The notes beneath the pieces were generated by a model. It was not told the DNA's origin, made no database searches, and worked only from the letters and a program-made list of their open reading frames with translations. This document shows positions 53,819 through 64,000 of a stretch of 64,000 bases of DNA, one piece after another. The stretch lies in assembly GCA_002917075.1 (NCBI GenBank), contig NTMA01000098.1:62001-126000 (forward strand), read 5' to 3'. The DNA comes from Hawksworthiomyces lignivorus. Lineage: Eukaryota; Ascomycota; Sordariomycetes; Ophiostomatales; Ophiostomataceae. Each line of letters begins with the position of its first letter. Within the stretch, counting starts at the first letter, position 1. The translations under genes and the position numbers were made by a program.

Positions 53819-56424
53819 ATGGCTCCAACTTGGAAGCGTTCAACGCTCACACATCGGCGGAACCGCAATTTTGTAGGCCGTGACAGTCTTCTGGAATCAA
53901 TGCACGAGAAGCTGTGCTGCATAAACCCCCAGGGGGGTGCGGAACCAGTCTTGTGTTTGCTCCAAGGCCTTGGGGGAATCGGCAAGACACAGGCGGCCCT
54001 CGAATATTGCTACAGATATTCAAAAGACTACGACTGGCAGTTCTGGGTCGCGGCCGAGACGTCGACGAAACTGCTCGACACATTTCGCTCCATCGCGGAA
54101 AAGATGCCCAAAGAGGCGAGAACCAGCGAAGACGTGGTCACTGACACACTCACCTGGCTCGAAACGACCGGTAAGCCACCGCTAATGGCTCTCAGGCGTC
54201 CAACCTAGATGCTGGAACTAATTGCTGCTGGATCTAGAAGACACATGGCTCATTGTCTTTGACAATGTCGAGGATTGGTCGTCTGTCTACGACATGTATG
54301 CGCCGAGACAATGTATGGGCCGGTCAGCCATCGTATTGACGTCTCAGCTGACGGCGATTGGGTCCGAGGTGGACCACCTGTTCCCCATGGAATCTCTGTC
54401 TATCGAGGACGGTGCGCGCGTGTTGGCCAAGCACGTGTATGGGGCAGCGGCTATGGACCGGAACGAGGAAGAGGCCGCGCTGGAGATCTCGCGGCGGTTT
54501 TCCGGCCTGCCTCTGGCCCTGGCTCATATCGGAGGTTTCATCAAAGAGTCTGGGAGCTCTCTGGAAAAATATGAAAAGATATTTGATGACCGCTACAGCG
54601 CAAGCTGGAAAGGCAAGACGCAAGCGACTCGCCAATACGAGAAACCTATGGAAGTCGTGTGGAACTTTGCTCTCAGCGAGGACCAGTTGTCAGCGAGCGC
54701 ACGGCGGCTGATCCAGATTCTTGCTTTTCTTGACCCCGACGGAGTGCCGGAGAGCATCCTTCTTCGGTCCTGCCAAGAAGATTCAAGCTGGGGCTTTGAA
54801 AAGGGATCAGAAGAAGCTGAGTATGCGACTCTGTCCCCTCCTCATATGCACCTGATATGCAGCTGACGAGATGTGAAATTTAGATTCTTGGCTATGCGGC
54901 GGTCCCTCCACAAACGCTCACTTGTGTCAATGGGGGGCCCGGTCGACGGTATGTTCTTTACAATCCATCGGAGTTTGCAGCACGCTATTCTCCTGGAGCT
55001 GGATCGGGATCCGGAGGTGAGGAAAGCCATCTTCCTCCGGGCTTTCAATACGATCCAGGTCATCACGCCCAAACCCAGCAACAGGCAGATTCCCAGCCCC
55101 AAGCAGTGGCCGCAATCGGAAATTGTCATTCCACATATTGTCAGCCTCTGCAGGAAATTCGCCAGGAGCGTGCCTCCAATGCAGGGCACCCTAGAGTTCG
55201 CAGAACTCCTCTACAGCTGCGGCTTTTTCCTGTGGGAGCGAGAAGACCCAGCCACCGAAGATGCGGTGCTTGTTCTCGAGACGGCGATGAAGATCCTGGA
55301 TGAGGTCCACTATCAACCCGATGGCCGGCTCCGCGCCGACATCCTTGCCGTCTTGGGCATGTGCTGCGACCGGCTCGGCCCCATTATTTACGAGGAAGGC
55401 CTCGCGATGCGCAAACAAGCACGCAAAATACGACAGGCCATCAAGGAGAAAGAGATCAAAGACGACAACGTCACGTCTGTCACGGATTTGCTCCTTTACA
55501 ACTCGCTCAACGATCAGGGTATTGCAGAGATGCAGCTTAACAGATTTGAGGAGGGTGAGCGGCTGTTTGAAGAATGCTTCAAGAGATACAAGACCTGGGG
55601 GTCAGAAGAGCACATTCCCTTCGAGTACGCCAAGTACTATCATAATGTGGGCGTGGTGCGAATGTGCCAGGGAAAGTTTGCTGAAGCTCTGTCCTTTCTG
55701 AAGAGGTCAGTCGAGCTGGAGGAGAAGTACGAAGGTTCTAGAAATTCACGGGTGATCTGGTTTGATTATGACTATGCGTGTGGACTGTTTCATGCCGGAG
55801 ACCTCAATACTGCTTTGAAAATGCATTTGGAGATTCTGGACGAGCGGGAGTTGCAATCTGGCAAGTATAGCGAGATGACACTGCTAAGTTATTACACGGT
55901 CGGAGCCATGTACCATCACCTCGGGAACCTCGAAAAGGCAGTGTAAGCCCCCATCTCCAATGTTGTTTTGTTTCAAGCTGTCCCTCTTTCCAAGAAGCCA
56001 CCACCCAGCGTCCATTTCTGCGTTTCCTTGGAGACTCAGTCTCAGTACCCTGTTCTCTTCTGACGTGCAAAATAGGACATACATCAAAGAATGCATTGAT
56101 CGTGCTGGAAATTCCGGGCGCAAGAGATGGCCTGAATGCGCCCTGGGGAGAGCGCACATGCATCTCGCCCGGCTTTTGAAAGCAACGTCGGCCGAGGCTG
56201 AACTTATCAAGCCACATGAGGATATCGGAAAAGCTATTCTCGACAAGTATAGACACATCAGTGAGTCTTTCACGCCCAGAACAGATGATGATATGATCCT
56301 CTACGACTCGTTACAGCCAGTGTTTGACGGGAGATACACTGGGCGAGACCTTGTGCCTCTTCTGCAAACAATGGTTGGCGGTTGGAAAAACGGGAACCAG
56401 GTGGCGGATCAGCTGGCAACGTAA
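53819..56424 (+). CDS. NB-ARC/TPR STAND NTPase (fungal NLR-like)
   Basis: Four exons, 53819-54170, 54238-54820, 54884-55942 and 56076-56424; introns 67, 63 and 133 bp; 780 residues. The NB-ARC domain starts at once: FVGRDSLL (residues 18-25), P-loop GLGGIGKT (50-57), Walker B-like LIVFDNVED (122-130), and later GLPLALAHIGGFI. The ARC/winged-helix region follows (LIQILAFLDPDGVPE). From about residue 400 helical repeats of TPR type occur, with clear units such as NSLNDQGIAEMQLNRFEEGE, YYHNVGVVRMCQGKFAEAL and YTVGAMYHHLGNLEKAV, then a conserved end (YDSLQPVFDGRYTGRDL). STAND proteins oligomerise on ligand sensing; many fungal ones act in non-self recognition and regulated cell death. No N-terminal effector domain is present, so output may come from a partner protein. 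Confidence 0.88.
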
Positions 56425-57842
56425 ATACATCATTGTTGCTACGCAGATGTACCAACAACCAGATGCTGTGATAATTATGGACGGGGTCAAGTGTGCTCAA
56501 TTGAATTGGATGGCGTTATCCAGGGACAAATGTAGATTAGGCATGCAGCGAGGCATTCTAAATTCAGTATTGAATTTGATCACAAAAGTATCACGCCTCT
56601 TCCATGTTGACGTCCAATGATTATAGGAACATGCAGCTAAAAGTGTTCTTTGTTTCAGCTGTTTCTACTGATATCAAGTGCATGATCTCAAGCAGCCAAA
56701 GTGCCATCTCCAGCGGCTTCCACATTGGACCTCTTGTCACCGTAGAGGGCTAAATTGTCCTCGCCCTGTCCATAAGCACGCTCATCTTCAGGAGTGATAG
56801 ATATTTGCTCCTTCCACGGCTGCTGACGATTATCTGACTTGCTGGCTTCGACAGCCCATTGGGGCATAGTGTGCGTCGATGGGGCGTCTGTCGAAGCAGA
56901 GCAATCAGAATTAGTAGTCATTGTTGTGGCTAATTAAGTCAGCAGTTATTCGATGTGACTTGGGTAACCTTAAACTGGCCTGGATTGAAAAGCTTGTTGT
57001 TCTTTAGTTGGTTCTCGAGAGTCGGTGCGGAAATCAGTCGATCGTTATTGGGAGTGTGAAAAAAAGGGGGATAAAAAAAAGAAAAGAAAAGAAAGCTTCG
57101 CCTTAGAGCCTCTCTTGTCTTTTATTGTCCTCATACGACACATTCGTAGCCCCGAATTGTTTGAAGGGGGGCACGTTTGCCGCGCTTTGCCATGAATGTT
57201 CACGATCCGAGCGTCAAAGTGCACAAAAGTAGGTATTTTATGTTACCTCTACGCACCATATTTCCTGCAGTCTCACTTTTCTTGATGCCGTCTGAGGGCG
57301 CTAGGAAGTCGAACTTGATATAAATTGCTTTACTGGACATAGATCATTGGTGAAGATTGCAGCCTGCTGCTTTGGCAGGATGCAAAATGAGGCTGCATCA
57401 TATCATATGATGTTCTCTGAACATATTGTCTCAAGCAGAAAATCAACGAAGTGCACAAGTATATGGTATTCATTGGTTTATATTCATCCACGTCGACCTT
57501 GAGCCTCATAGTTGCCGTAAAGATGCTGCAGGATTTCGAGATTATGCAGCCTCCGCAGAAGTTGATTGCGAACCAAAGGCCTTCCTCCGGGGAAATGCCT
57601 TCCTCCGTGGGATGAACTGATCAGGCCACCTGCCAAGAGAGCCGGCAGACGAATTTATCGTTTGAAATTGGTAGTGCACCGAGCGCTGGGGGCTGGCTGC
57701 CTCCCACGCACACCTCAAAAAGCCTGGCTGAGTTTACCGCTTCTCACAAGATTCGATCCTAGTATGAGGCGTGACTATCCAGTCCTCGTTTCTCAACGGC
57801 ACAATACACGACCCAGAGCCAGTCGTACTCTCTGACAAGACA
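56425..57842. other. Intergenic stretch with one possible small gene
   Basis: Apart from the 77-codon minus-strand frame listed next, nothing is recognised. A purine-rich A/G tract lies at 57058-57095. Confidence 0.5.
56688..56921 (-). CDS. Possible small protein, 77 residues
   Basis: ATG-initiated frame on the minus strand. The product is hydrophilic and acidic (MTTNSDCSASTDAP at the start, PEDERAYGQGEDNLALYGDK near the end), with no signal peptide, membrane helix or known motif. It lies between the NB-ARC/TPR gene and the AsaB-like gene. Length alone does not prove coding, so this may be chance; its even, charged composition is more protein-like than most short frames here. Confidence 0.35.
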   Translation of the reverse strand: MTTNSDCSASTDAPSTHTMPQWAVEASKSDNRQQPWKEQISITPEDERAYGQGEDNLALYGDKRSNVEAAGDGTLAA

Positions 57843-59021
57843 ATGGCTACGATGTGTGAAACCGCTTCAGTGACTGCTGATATTCAGTACGTCAAACGGC
57901 TGAAGCTGTTTGAGACTGAAAAGCCGTTTCAATCTTTCATAGAGATACCCGAAGATGCTCCAGACCAGCGACCGACGAATCTGGAGTTTGAGACCAAAGT
58001 GGAGCAGTTTCAAGACATGAGAGACGGCCTCCAAAAGTTCAATCTAGACCAACATGGATTCATGATCAAACATGAACCGCTTCCGTTCTCGCCAGACTTC
58101 TTTGCTCACAAAGACGAGGTCGAGAAAAGGTATTTTCCAGAGCTGCGGCGAATCGTCCAGGAAGTATGTGGGGACTGCAGCCGAGTCCAATTCTTTGACT
58201 GGCGGGTATGGCACTGCTCCTCCGATAAAAGCCCCAATACTATACAGAGTATGTCCCTGGAGTATTCACTTTGGGCCAGCTGAGGTCATCCAAAATTGCC
58301 AATCGCGAAGGTGTCATAGATCTTTATGATCCCACTGCCTGGCTTCTTCCCGCCTATCGCGTTCACATCGGTAATTTAAATTCCATCTACTTCATGAGCA
58401 GCATCGTCCACCTCAAACATCGCCCAGCTGACACCTGCGGTGCTAGACCAGAGCCCTGCTGCCGTGCTTCATCGCATTACACTGCAGTTTCCGGACGAAG
58501 CTGAGCAGCTCCTGCAACAGAGGGTGCGAATATTGAAGTAAGAAATTGCCACCTTGTCCCCCAACACGGCCATGGGCAATTTTTTGCATTTCTAAAATGG
58601 ACACTAGCTTCTGGCGGCCGATTTCTTATCCGGTTGAGGACTATCCTCTCGCCGTCTGCGACGCCGGTTCCATAAACGAAAATGACCTGCTTGAATGTGA
58701 CCACATACGGAAGAAGTATGTCGGCTCCACTTTATTTGTGACCCACAGAGACGGGTACGAATGGTACTACTTGAGCAAGCAGCGTCCAGAAGAGATGCTC
58801 ATCATGAAGATGTTTGATTCGGATCCAACAGTCGCACGACGTCAGTGCATTGCCTCCCTTGTCTGAAGCGGATCTCGAGAAGCTAACTGCAATATGTAGA
58901 CTGCCCCCATGCCTCGTTCAAGCATCCTCACGCAGCGGATTCCACACAGCCTCGTCAAAGCATCGAGGTCAGAGCGTTGATTTTTGGTGGTTCCTTGGAA
59001 GTTGACACCAAAGCATCATAG
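57843..59021 (+). CDS. AsaB/CmcJ/GA4-desaturase-type oxidoreductase
   Basis: Five exons rebuilt by hand: 57843-58205, 58280-58370, 58447-58537, 58608-58840 and 58900-59021; introns 74, 76, 70 and 59 bp, all GT-AG; 299 residues. The spliced product runs QHGFMIKHEPLPF, RVQFFDWRLRSSK, then DLYDPTAWLLPAYRVHIDQS, RVRILNFWRPI, YPLAVCDAGSINENDLL, YEWYYLSKQRPEEMLIMKMF and ends SIEVRALIFGGSLEV. These blocks define the fungal hydroxylase/desaturase family of AsaB, gibberellin GA4 desaturase and the CmcJ/NvfI proteins, many of which act in secondary metabolism and some of which use Fe(II) and 2-oxoglutarate. The substrate is unknown. Its 3' end is only 89 bp from the HET gene 3' end. Confidence 0.85.
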
Positions 59022-59110
59022 TACTTGAGTAGTTCGTCCGCACTGTCGCACAAATTAGATATACGAATCCAAATACAAGCCCCTGTGATATCAGTCCCTC
59101 TGTATCTCTG

Positions 59111-61053
59111 TTAGATTATCATTGTAGTTTCTTCGCCAAAATCTTCCATGCGGCTCTGGTCCAACGTCGCCAGCCCGATTCTGGTGTAGTGCGGTATTCC
59201 GCCTTCTTGGTGTGCCTGTCGGACGACCAGGGCGAGCAGCGTCGAGACAACCGCGTCCGACCCGGAGCTGCCCTCCGCAATCAAGACGCACTTGACATCT
59301 TGGTACTGGTAAAAGATGTTGGAGTTTGTCTCGGCGTTGACGTCAAAGTACGCGCTTTCGCCACAGGCCAGCGCCATGAACCCTGTTGCCGGCTGGTACT
59401 CGAGCTGCGTTTCCCACGTGCGCGACCGCATCCGCAGCATGCCACTTTTGACCTGTCCAAAGGGGTCCGGCCCGCTCGCCTCTGCTTTGCAGTCCAGGAT
59501 GCTGGCGACGAAGTTTAGGCGGTAGCTCTTGTAGAAGTTCCAGTCGACGTGTCCGACCACAGATGCCCAAGACCAAGACGGCGCGACGTAGGCCTGGGAG
59601 CGTCTCGTGTTCGAGTTGTTCTTGACCCTCCAGAGGAGGCTCGGAAGCAGAATCTCGTCCCACAGCCCGGCGCGGTACCGCTGCAGCCCTGAGCGCCCAA
59701 AGAGCTGGGCGAGGCCGCTTATCGCGGGCAGCCGGTCGCTCTCGTGGCTGAGTAGGCAGAACGTGTAGTGCTCCACCAGAGCAGACCACTTGAGAAAACA
59801 CTGCCCCCTTGTCATGGGCACTCGTGGCGCGTCGGAGATCCTCGCCTTGAGCGTCGAAGAGTCGTCTTCCAGCTTCTGGTTTTGCGGGGTTAATTTCCCG
59901 CACTCGCACAGCGTCGCAGACTGGCACTCCCATATCATTTCGTTCGCGTAGAAATGGACAATTCGCCTCGCGCTGAGGCGCTCCTGCAGCGCCCAGCCCC
60001 GGCAGTCTAGCGGGGCGCTCAAGCTGAAGTCCTGGTCGGATGCCAGGTGAGGAGAAAATCTCCTGAATGCGACGTCGTGGCGTCCCGGGTGTCTTGGCGT
60101 GACAAGAAAGGACGGCTCCCGCGGGCCCAAAAATCCCCGGGACGCATTCTGCGCGCGGCTCGCTGCAATGACCAAGAACGCCCCGCCGTAATACTGCAGC
60201 ATTTTGCTGGATTCGGTCTCCCAGTCATTCTTGTCTGTCTGGACAATGCAGAGGGAGTCGATCCACAGATAGCGAACATCCAGAGACCGGCAGAGGTAAA
60301 TGGCGTCTTGGAAGGAAGCAGGCAGCGAATCGACATGGTGATCCTGAGGCGTGTCGAAACTCGTGGTTCTGGGCAAGTCGCCAGACCCCCAGCAGTGGCT
60401 GAGGGCAACGTATCGCCCTTGCCGCTCCTTTGGCTCCACGACTTGTACTACGTCCTCACCCACGCCTAAATCGAGGACTCTAGTCGGTAAGCGGTCCTGG
60501 GGAACATCCTGTAGCGCGGCAAGACATTGGCTATGTGTGTCCAAGCAGACATCCATCCAGTTTTGAATCATATCATGATAGAAGTCGAGGTCTGTTCTGC
60601 TGGTGTCGATCTCACCACTTCCGTACTCGGACCACGGCAAGTCCGTAGCTTCGCACCGCAATCCCTTAGATCAGTCTGAAATTCAAGAACAAGGAGTCGA
60701 AGCAGCAAATGCTTACAGTGAAAACTGGCAAAGAACTCTAGATCTGCCAGCGGCTCGATGCCACGAAAAGTAGACTCGTTACTCCTATACGCAAGTGCTC
60801 GAATTCGGTTGTGTCGTGCCTGTGGGATTCTGATCTCCACCCGGACTCCGCTTGCATCCAGTTCTTGGGCAGCATTCACTGCCAACAGCCCAGAGGAAAT
60901 CACGTCACAGACGTTGCATCCGGCCTTGGACGTGTCAATGATTTCGCGGAGGGACCTGAGAAGAATCCAAAAATCGTGTCCCGCTCTTCGGATGCCGTTA
61001 GAAGTGCCAGAAAGCCTAGTTCGGTCTAGACCGTAACACGTTCTACACTCCAT
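59111..61053 (-). CDS. HET-domain (heterokaryon-incompatibility-type) protein
   Basis: Two exons, 61053-60717 and 60648-59111; 624 residues. The 68-bp intron uses donor GTAAGC and acceptor GAAG, with an ACTGAT branch-like site about 20 bases before the 3' end; nearer AG sites lead to stops. The N-terminal about 130 residues (MECRTCYGLDRT, KAGCNVCDVISSGL, LADLEFFASF) match the usual lead region with paired Cys. The HET domain itself shows YVALSHCWGSGDLP, DVRYLWIDSLCIVQTDKNDW, YYGGAFLVIAASRA and RGWALQERLSARRIVHF. HET proteins trigger cell death on non-self fusion or are paralogues of such genes. Most copies in a genome have no known partner; the NB-ARC/TPR gene lies about 2.7 kb away. Confidence 0.9.
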
Positions 61054-62319
61054 TCTCGCTCTGTGAAGAAAATGGAGCAATGCATCACGGAACCAACCAA
61101 CTATTATGAACAACGAGGCTCTTATAAGGAGAATTCTTATCCGCAACCGAAATTTACTCTCTTATTATTCGGTATTCTAATACTACTGGTCTCAGACTGT
61201 TAAAACAAAGTCGTTGTATTCTGCTTTCAGTTATGAAAAGCCGCAAACCTCATATCAAACAGCCTGACAGTGTACGAAACAGTTCTCCGTCATTTACCAA
61301 CAACAAATTTAGACTTTGATGCTAGTGAATAAAATTATAGAAGATGTAACTATTCTACCATGCAAGACTTTATATTCGGAAAACTGAACCCAGAACTTAA
61401 CTATTGCAAAGAAATGCGCTATATAAGCCTTGGTGTGGGAGGTTTCTAGCATTGAATGCAGAAATGGCTGATCTTTTACCACTATGGTGCAGTGGCCATA
61501 GGATTCTATAGGATGTGTATACTCCTACCGTCCGTATTCCTTTATACTATTTTATAAAATAACTTGTTAAAATTTATAATACATTAAATATTTTTAATTA
61601 AAAAACTTAAATAAAACCAAATAAATTGAAAGACAATAAAACCAAAGAAAAATCTTAAAAGAAGTACGGAAAAACACCGTATTGATAAATAAATATATAT
61701 ATATATAACTATATATATATATATATATATTAAACAACACCTTCATATTTATTGGTCAAACATAGGAGGTGGGTTGACCAAATAGTTAACCCCCTGCCAT
61801 GTAAATTACCGCTGTGCCACAGAACACCAACATAGTTCATATTTCCATATTTATCCTAGTAAAAATACAGTACATTCAATGAGGGAGACGACTTCTACCC
61901 TCATCCTCAAGCAAGTCGCTATTCCTACTACATGTAGATCACCACGTCTCAGGAAGAAAGGCATTGTTCTATAACAGCCTAATCGATAGCCTCGTAACCC
62001 GTGTCATCTAGCCAGTTGTCACGGTCTATCACTACGACATACCGTAGGCTATACGAGCGCTACTACGTCATGCTGACTTTAATCGTTACGCAGGCCTATA
62101 CTGTTGAGCAGCGCTTATGTAGTATCTAAAACACTAGCTGTATTAGGAAAAAAGACTAAATCGCCAAGCCTTTGACGAGTCGGCACTTTCATGGCCAAGG
62201 AACTTTGTATCTTACATTGCCATCTTCCAGGACGACATACCCTTCCTACGCCTGTTCTCTTTATTCAGCTCTGCTGTGAATATCCTGTGAAGACCTCCGA
62301 CATCTCTTAAAAATCATGT
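61054..62319. other. AT-rich, gene-free block
   Basis: No intact gene. Base composition drops sharply to A+T, most strongly at about 61540-61740, with an (AT)n run at 61693-61730 and TA-rich degenerate sequence to about 62230. An 8-bp-arm inverted repeat (TTGGTCAA/TTGACCAA) lies at 61752-61781. This is the pattern of an old repeat mutated by RIP, but no transposase or terminal repeats can be identified. Confidence 0.55.
61693..61730. repeat. (AT)n microsatellite
   Basis: Alternating A/T run interrupted once by AACT, inside the AT-rich block. Confidence 0.85.
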
Positions 62320-64000
62320 CTACAAAAGAAGCACAGCGAAGATGACAGGCAGGGCAGCAGCAGCAGCCGCAACACCAGCCGTGTACAGAGACCCGGCGCC
62401 GCTGTCGACAGCGAGCAGAGGCGTCTCCGAGGCGGTCACCTGAGAGATGACCTGCTGGTTGGGGCCGGGCATGCACATCCAGCTAGAGGCCAGGTCCGTG
62501 TTGCCTGATCCGCTGTACATGAGCATCTGCGGGTAGCGGCAGAGGTTGCGGGTGAGCATGGTGCCGTTGCTGGACATGCGCATGGCGGGCAGCGTGTCGG
62601 GCGCGGTGCCGTTCTCCACCCAGGCAACGAGAGCGCCGAGCGGGTCGCTCGGGGCGGCGCCGGGGCCGCCTCCGCAGTGCTGCACGCCGGGAGCCGAGAA
62701 GACGCGGAAGAAGGAGTCGACAGCGGCCTGGTCGAGCAGGTTCATGACGCGCTGCATGTAGTCGAAGGTGCCGTTGGGGAAGACCAGCTGGTCTGCCAGG
62801 CCGTGCCAGCTGATCATCTTGCCGCCCGCGTTCTTGAACGCTGCCAGATCCGGGTCGTCGGTGCCGATGATCGCGTCGAACATCACCTGGGACTGCTGGA
62901 AGACGTTGGTGAAGGCCTGCTGGGACGCGAGCGCAGAGTTGACGCTCTGGGCCGAGATGGAGCTGTTGGGGTTCAGGCCGAGCACGAAGCTGGACAGCCA
63001 GGTGGCTCCCAGCTTCAGGGGCTGGCTTCCGGACAGCGCGGTGGGAGAGGCGCCGGGAAGGAGACCGTACCACAGGCGCTGGCCGCTGGTGGAGCTCATA
63101 GGGCCAGCGAGAATCTTGGCAAAGATGTTGGCCTGCGAAGCAGTGATGGTCGTCGACGTGGAGTTGCATGCAATGCCGCGGCCAACGAGCGTGGTCGGGT
63201 CGAAATTGCAGGCGCCGGGGTTGGCGATGATGCCGTCAATAACGCCGTCCAAGGCGTCGCATGCGTTCATCACACCGCCGACCATGGCGTCGAACACGCA
63301 GGCAGGCGGGAACTCGTTTGCCGCCTGCATGACCGAGAAGGGCCAGAGCTCGGCAGGTACCAGGCGATCCCAGTTGATGGCAGGCGAGCCGGCCAGAATG
63401 CCGTCAAAGTCCGTGGGGAACCGCTGGGCTTCCATCATGCCCTGCCGGCCGCCAGTCGAGCAGCCGTTGAAATAGGATTTTTTTGCCGGCATGCCGTAGA
63501 ACTGCTGGACCATGTCTTTGCCAATCAGTGCCATCTCGTGAATGGACAGGTTGGCAAAGTTGGTCAGGAGCTGCTGGTTGAGCGGGGTGTTGCCGCCGGC
63601 GAAGTTGCTGCCGTTGCCCACGAGACCAGCATCCGTCGATGCCGCCGCATAGCCGTCCATGACGGCGGGCCCCATGGCTGCGCCAAAGAGACCGGCGGTG
63701 AAACCACTGCCGCCAGTGCCCTGGAAACGGCCATTCCAGCTGCCGGCCAGCGGCATCCACACTTCCACGCGGACCTTGTCGCCCACATTTCCGTGCATCA
63801 GTGTGACGTTGACGTCACAGTACGACAGCGGCATCACCGAGCCGTTGGCCATTCTCACGGGCATATTGTCCATCTCCATTGCCTGCATGGACATAACCAT
63901 TGCTCCAGGGACCGTTGGGGCCGTCAATGCCGAACAGTCTGCCATTTTCATGGTCTGCGCCGAAGCAACTGCTGCCGCCGCCACCACCGAGAGAAGTGTT
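62320..64000 (-). CDS. Tannase/feruloyl esterase family protein (partial, 5' end outside window)
   Basis: The frame runs to the window edge with no ATG at a signal-peptide position, so the start lies beyond 64000; the visible 559 residues begin in a hydrophobic signal (TLLSVVAAAAVASAQ). The family's CS-D-HC motif is complete: Ser with the preceding Cys in FNGCSTGGRQGMMEAQRF, the Asp in WHGLADQLVFPNG, and His-Cys in PGVQHCGGGPG. The N-terminal region has AMGPAVMDGYAAASTDAG and the later part SPAINWDRLVP. The calcium-site region (ACDALDGVIDGIIANPG) is also kept. The last about 25 residues are a hydrophobic, GPI-like tail. Such enzymes release gallic or ferulic acid from plant esters. A secreted or wall-anchored esterase of plant polyphenols or cell-wall phenolics is likely. 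Confidence 0.92.
   Translation of the reverse strand, partial: TLLSVVAAAAVASAQTMKMADCSALTAPTVPGAMVMSMQAMEMDNMPVRMANGSVMPLSYCDVNVTLMHGNVGDKVRVEVWMPLAGSWNGRFQGTGGSGFTAGLFGAAMGPAVMDGYAAASTDAGLVGNGSNFAGGNTPLNQQLLTNFANLSIHEMALIGKDMVQQFYGMPAKKSYFNGCSTGGRQGMMEAQRFPTDFDGILAGSPAINWDRLVPAELWPFSVMQAANEFPPACVFDAMVGGVMNACDALDGVIDGIIANPGACNFDPTTLVGRGIACNSTSTTITASQANIFAKILAGPMSSTSGQRLWYGLLPGASPTALSGSQPLKLGATWLSSFVLGLNPNSSISAQSVNSALASQQAFTNVFQQSQVMFDAIIGTDDPDLAAFKNAGGKMISWHGLADQLVFPNGTFDYMQRVMNLLDQAAVDSFFRVFSAPGVQHCGGGPGAAPSDPLGALVAWVENGTAPDTLPAMRMSSNGTMLTRNLCRYPQMLMYSGSGNTDLASSWMCMPGPNQQVISQVTASETPLLAVDSGAGSLYTAGVAAAAAALPVIFAVLLL

Noticed and set aside
58205..58283. Short unspliced reading of the AsaB-like gene ending in a stop at 58283
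   Set aside because: The conserved family sequence resumes after a 74-bp intron, so the stop is intronic or out of frame rather than a true gene end.
61490..61700. CTCCTACCGTCCGTATTCC-like sequence considered as a terminal repeat of a small transposon
   Set aside because: No matching reverse complement at a sensible distance; only a 5-bp partial match downstream.

Overview
The window is nuclear DNA from a filamentous ascomycete (Pezizomycotina; a Sordariomycete-like fungus fits, but the species cannot be named from this evidence). The signs are short GT-AG introns of about 60-110 bp with CTRAC/CTGAT branch-point-like sequences, G+C-rich third codon positions in many genes, secreted enzymes with GPI-like tails, a HET-domain gene and an NB-ARC/TPR gene. 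I rebuilt spliced models by joining reading frames at consensus splice sites. About 24 gene models result, including one unresolved model (the FAD monooxygenase), one partial gene at the right edge and two weak hypotheticals. No tRNA, rRNA or CRISPR array was recognised.

1-17.9 kb: an AtuA-like (DUF1446) protein, a multi-pass membrane protein of unknown function, a SLAC1/TehA/Mae1-type anion transporter, a GPI-anchored type-B carboxylesterase, a small secreted repeat protein, and a bZIP transcription factor.

18.1-29.8 kb is a housekeeping block: a Cup1-like LYR protein (with a probable GC-AG intron), the ubiquitin-conjugating variant MMS2, the very large trafficking protein MON2, a mitochondrial stomatin-like protein, and a methyltransferase.

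30.2-40.6 kb holds four consecutive oxidative or hydrolytic genes: a cellobiose-dehydrogenase-like GMC flavoenzyme without cytochrome domain, a dienelactone hydrolase, a DapA-family aldolase/lyase, and a divergently transcribed FAD monooxygenase. A four-copy TTTGTCCGAC array lies between the last two. Together they look like a small catabolic neighbourhood, possibly for aromatic compounds (inference).

41.1-50.5 kb: TIM17, a weak hypothetical gene, DUG2 (glutathione degradation; WD40 plus M20 peptidase) and a secreted cupredoxin.

51.2-64.0 kb is more accessory: a serine beta-lactamase-like hydrolase, an NB-ARC/TPR STAND protein without an N-terminal effector domain, a possible 77-residue protein, a five-exon AsaB/CmcJ-type oxidoreductase, a HET-domain protein, an AT-rich degenerate block and a tannase/feruloyl esterase cut by the window end. 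The NB-ARC/TPR and HET pair beside a small-molecule oxygenase and a RIP-like block is the most interesting region for a new allorecognition or defence module.
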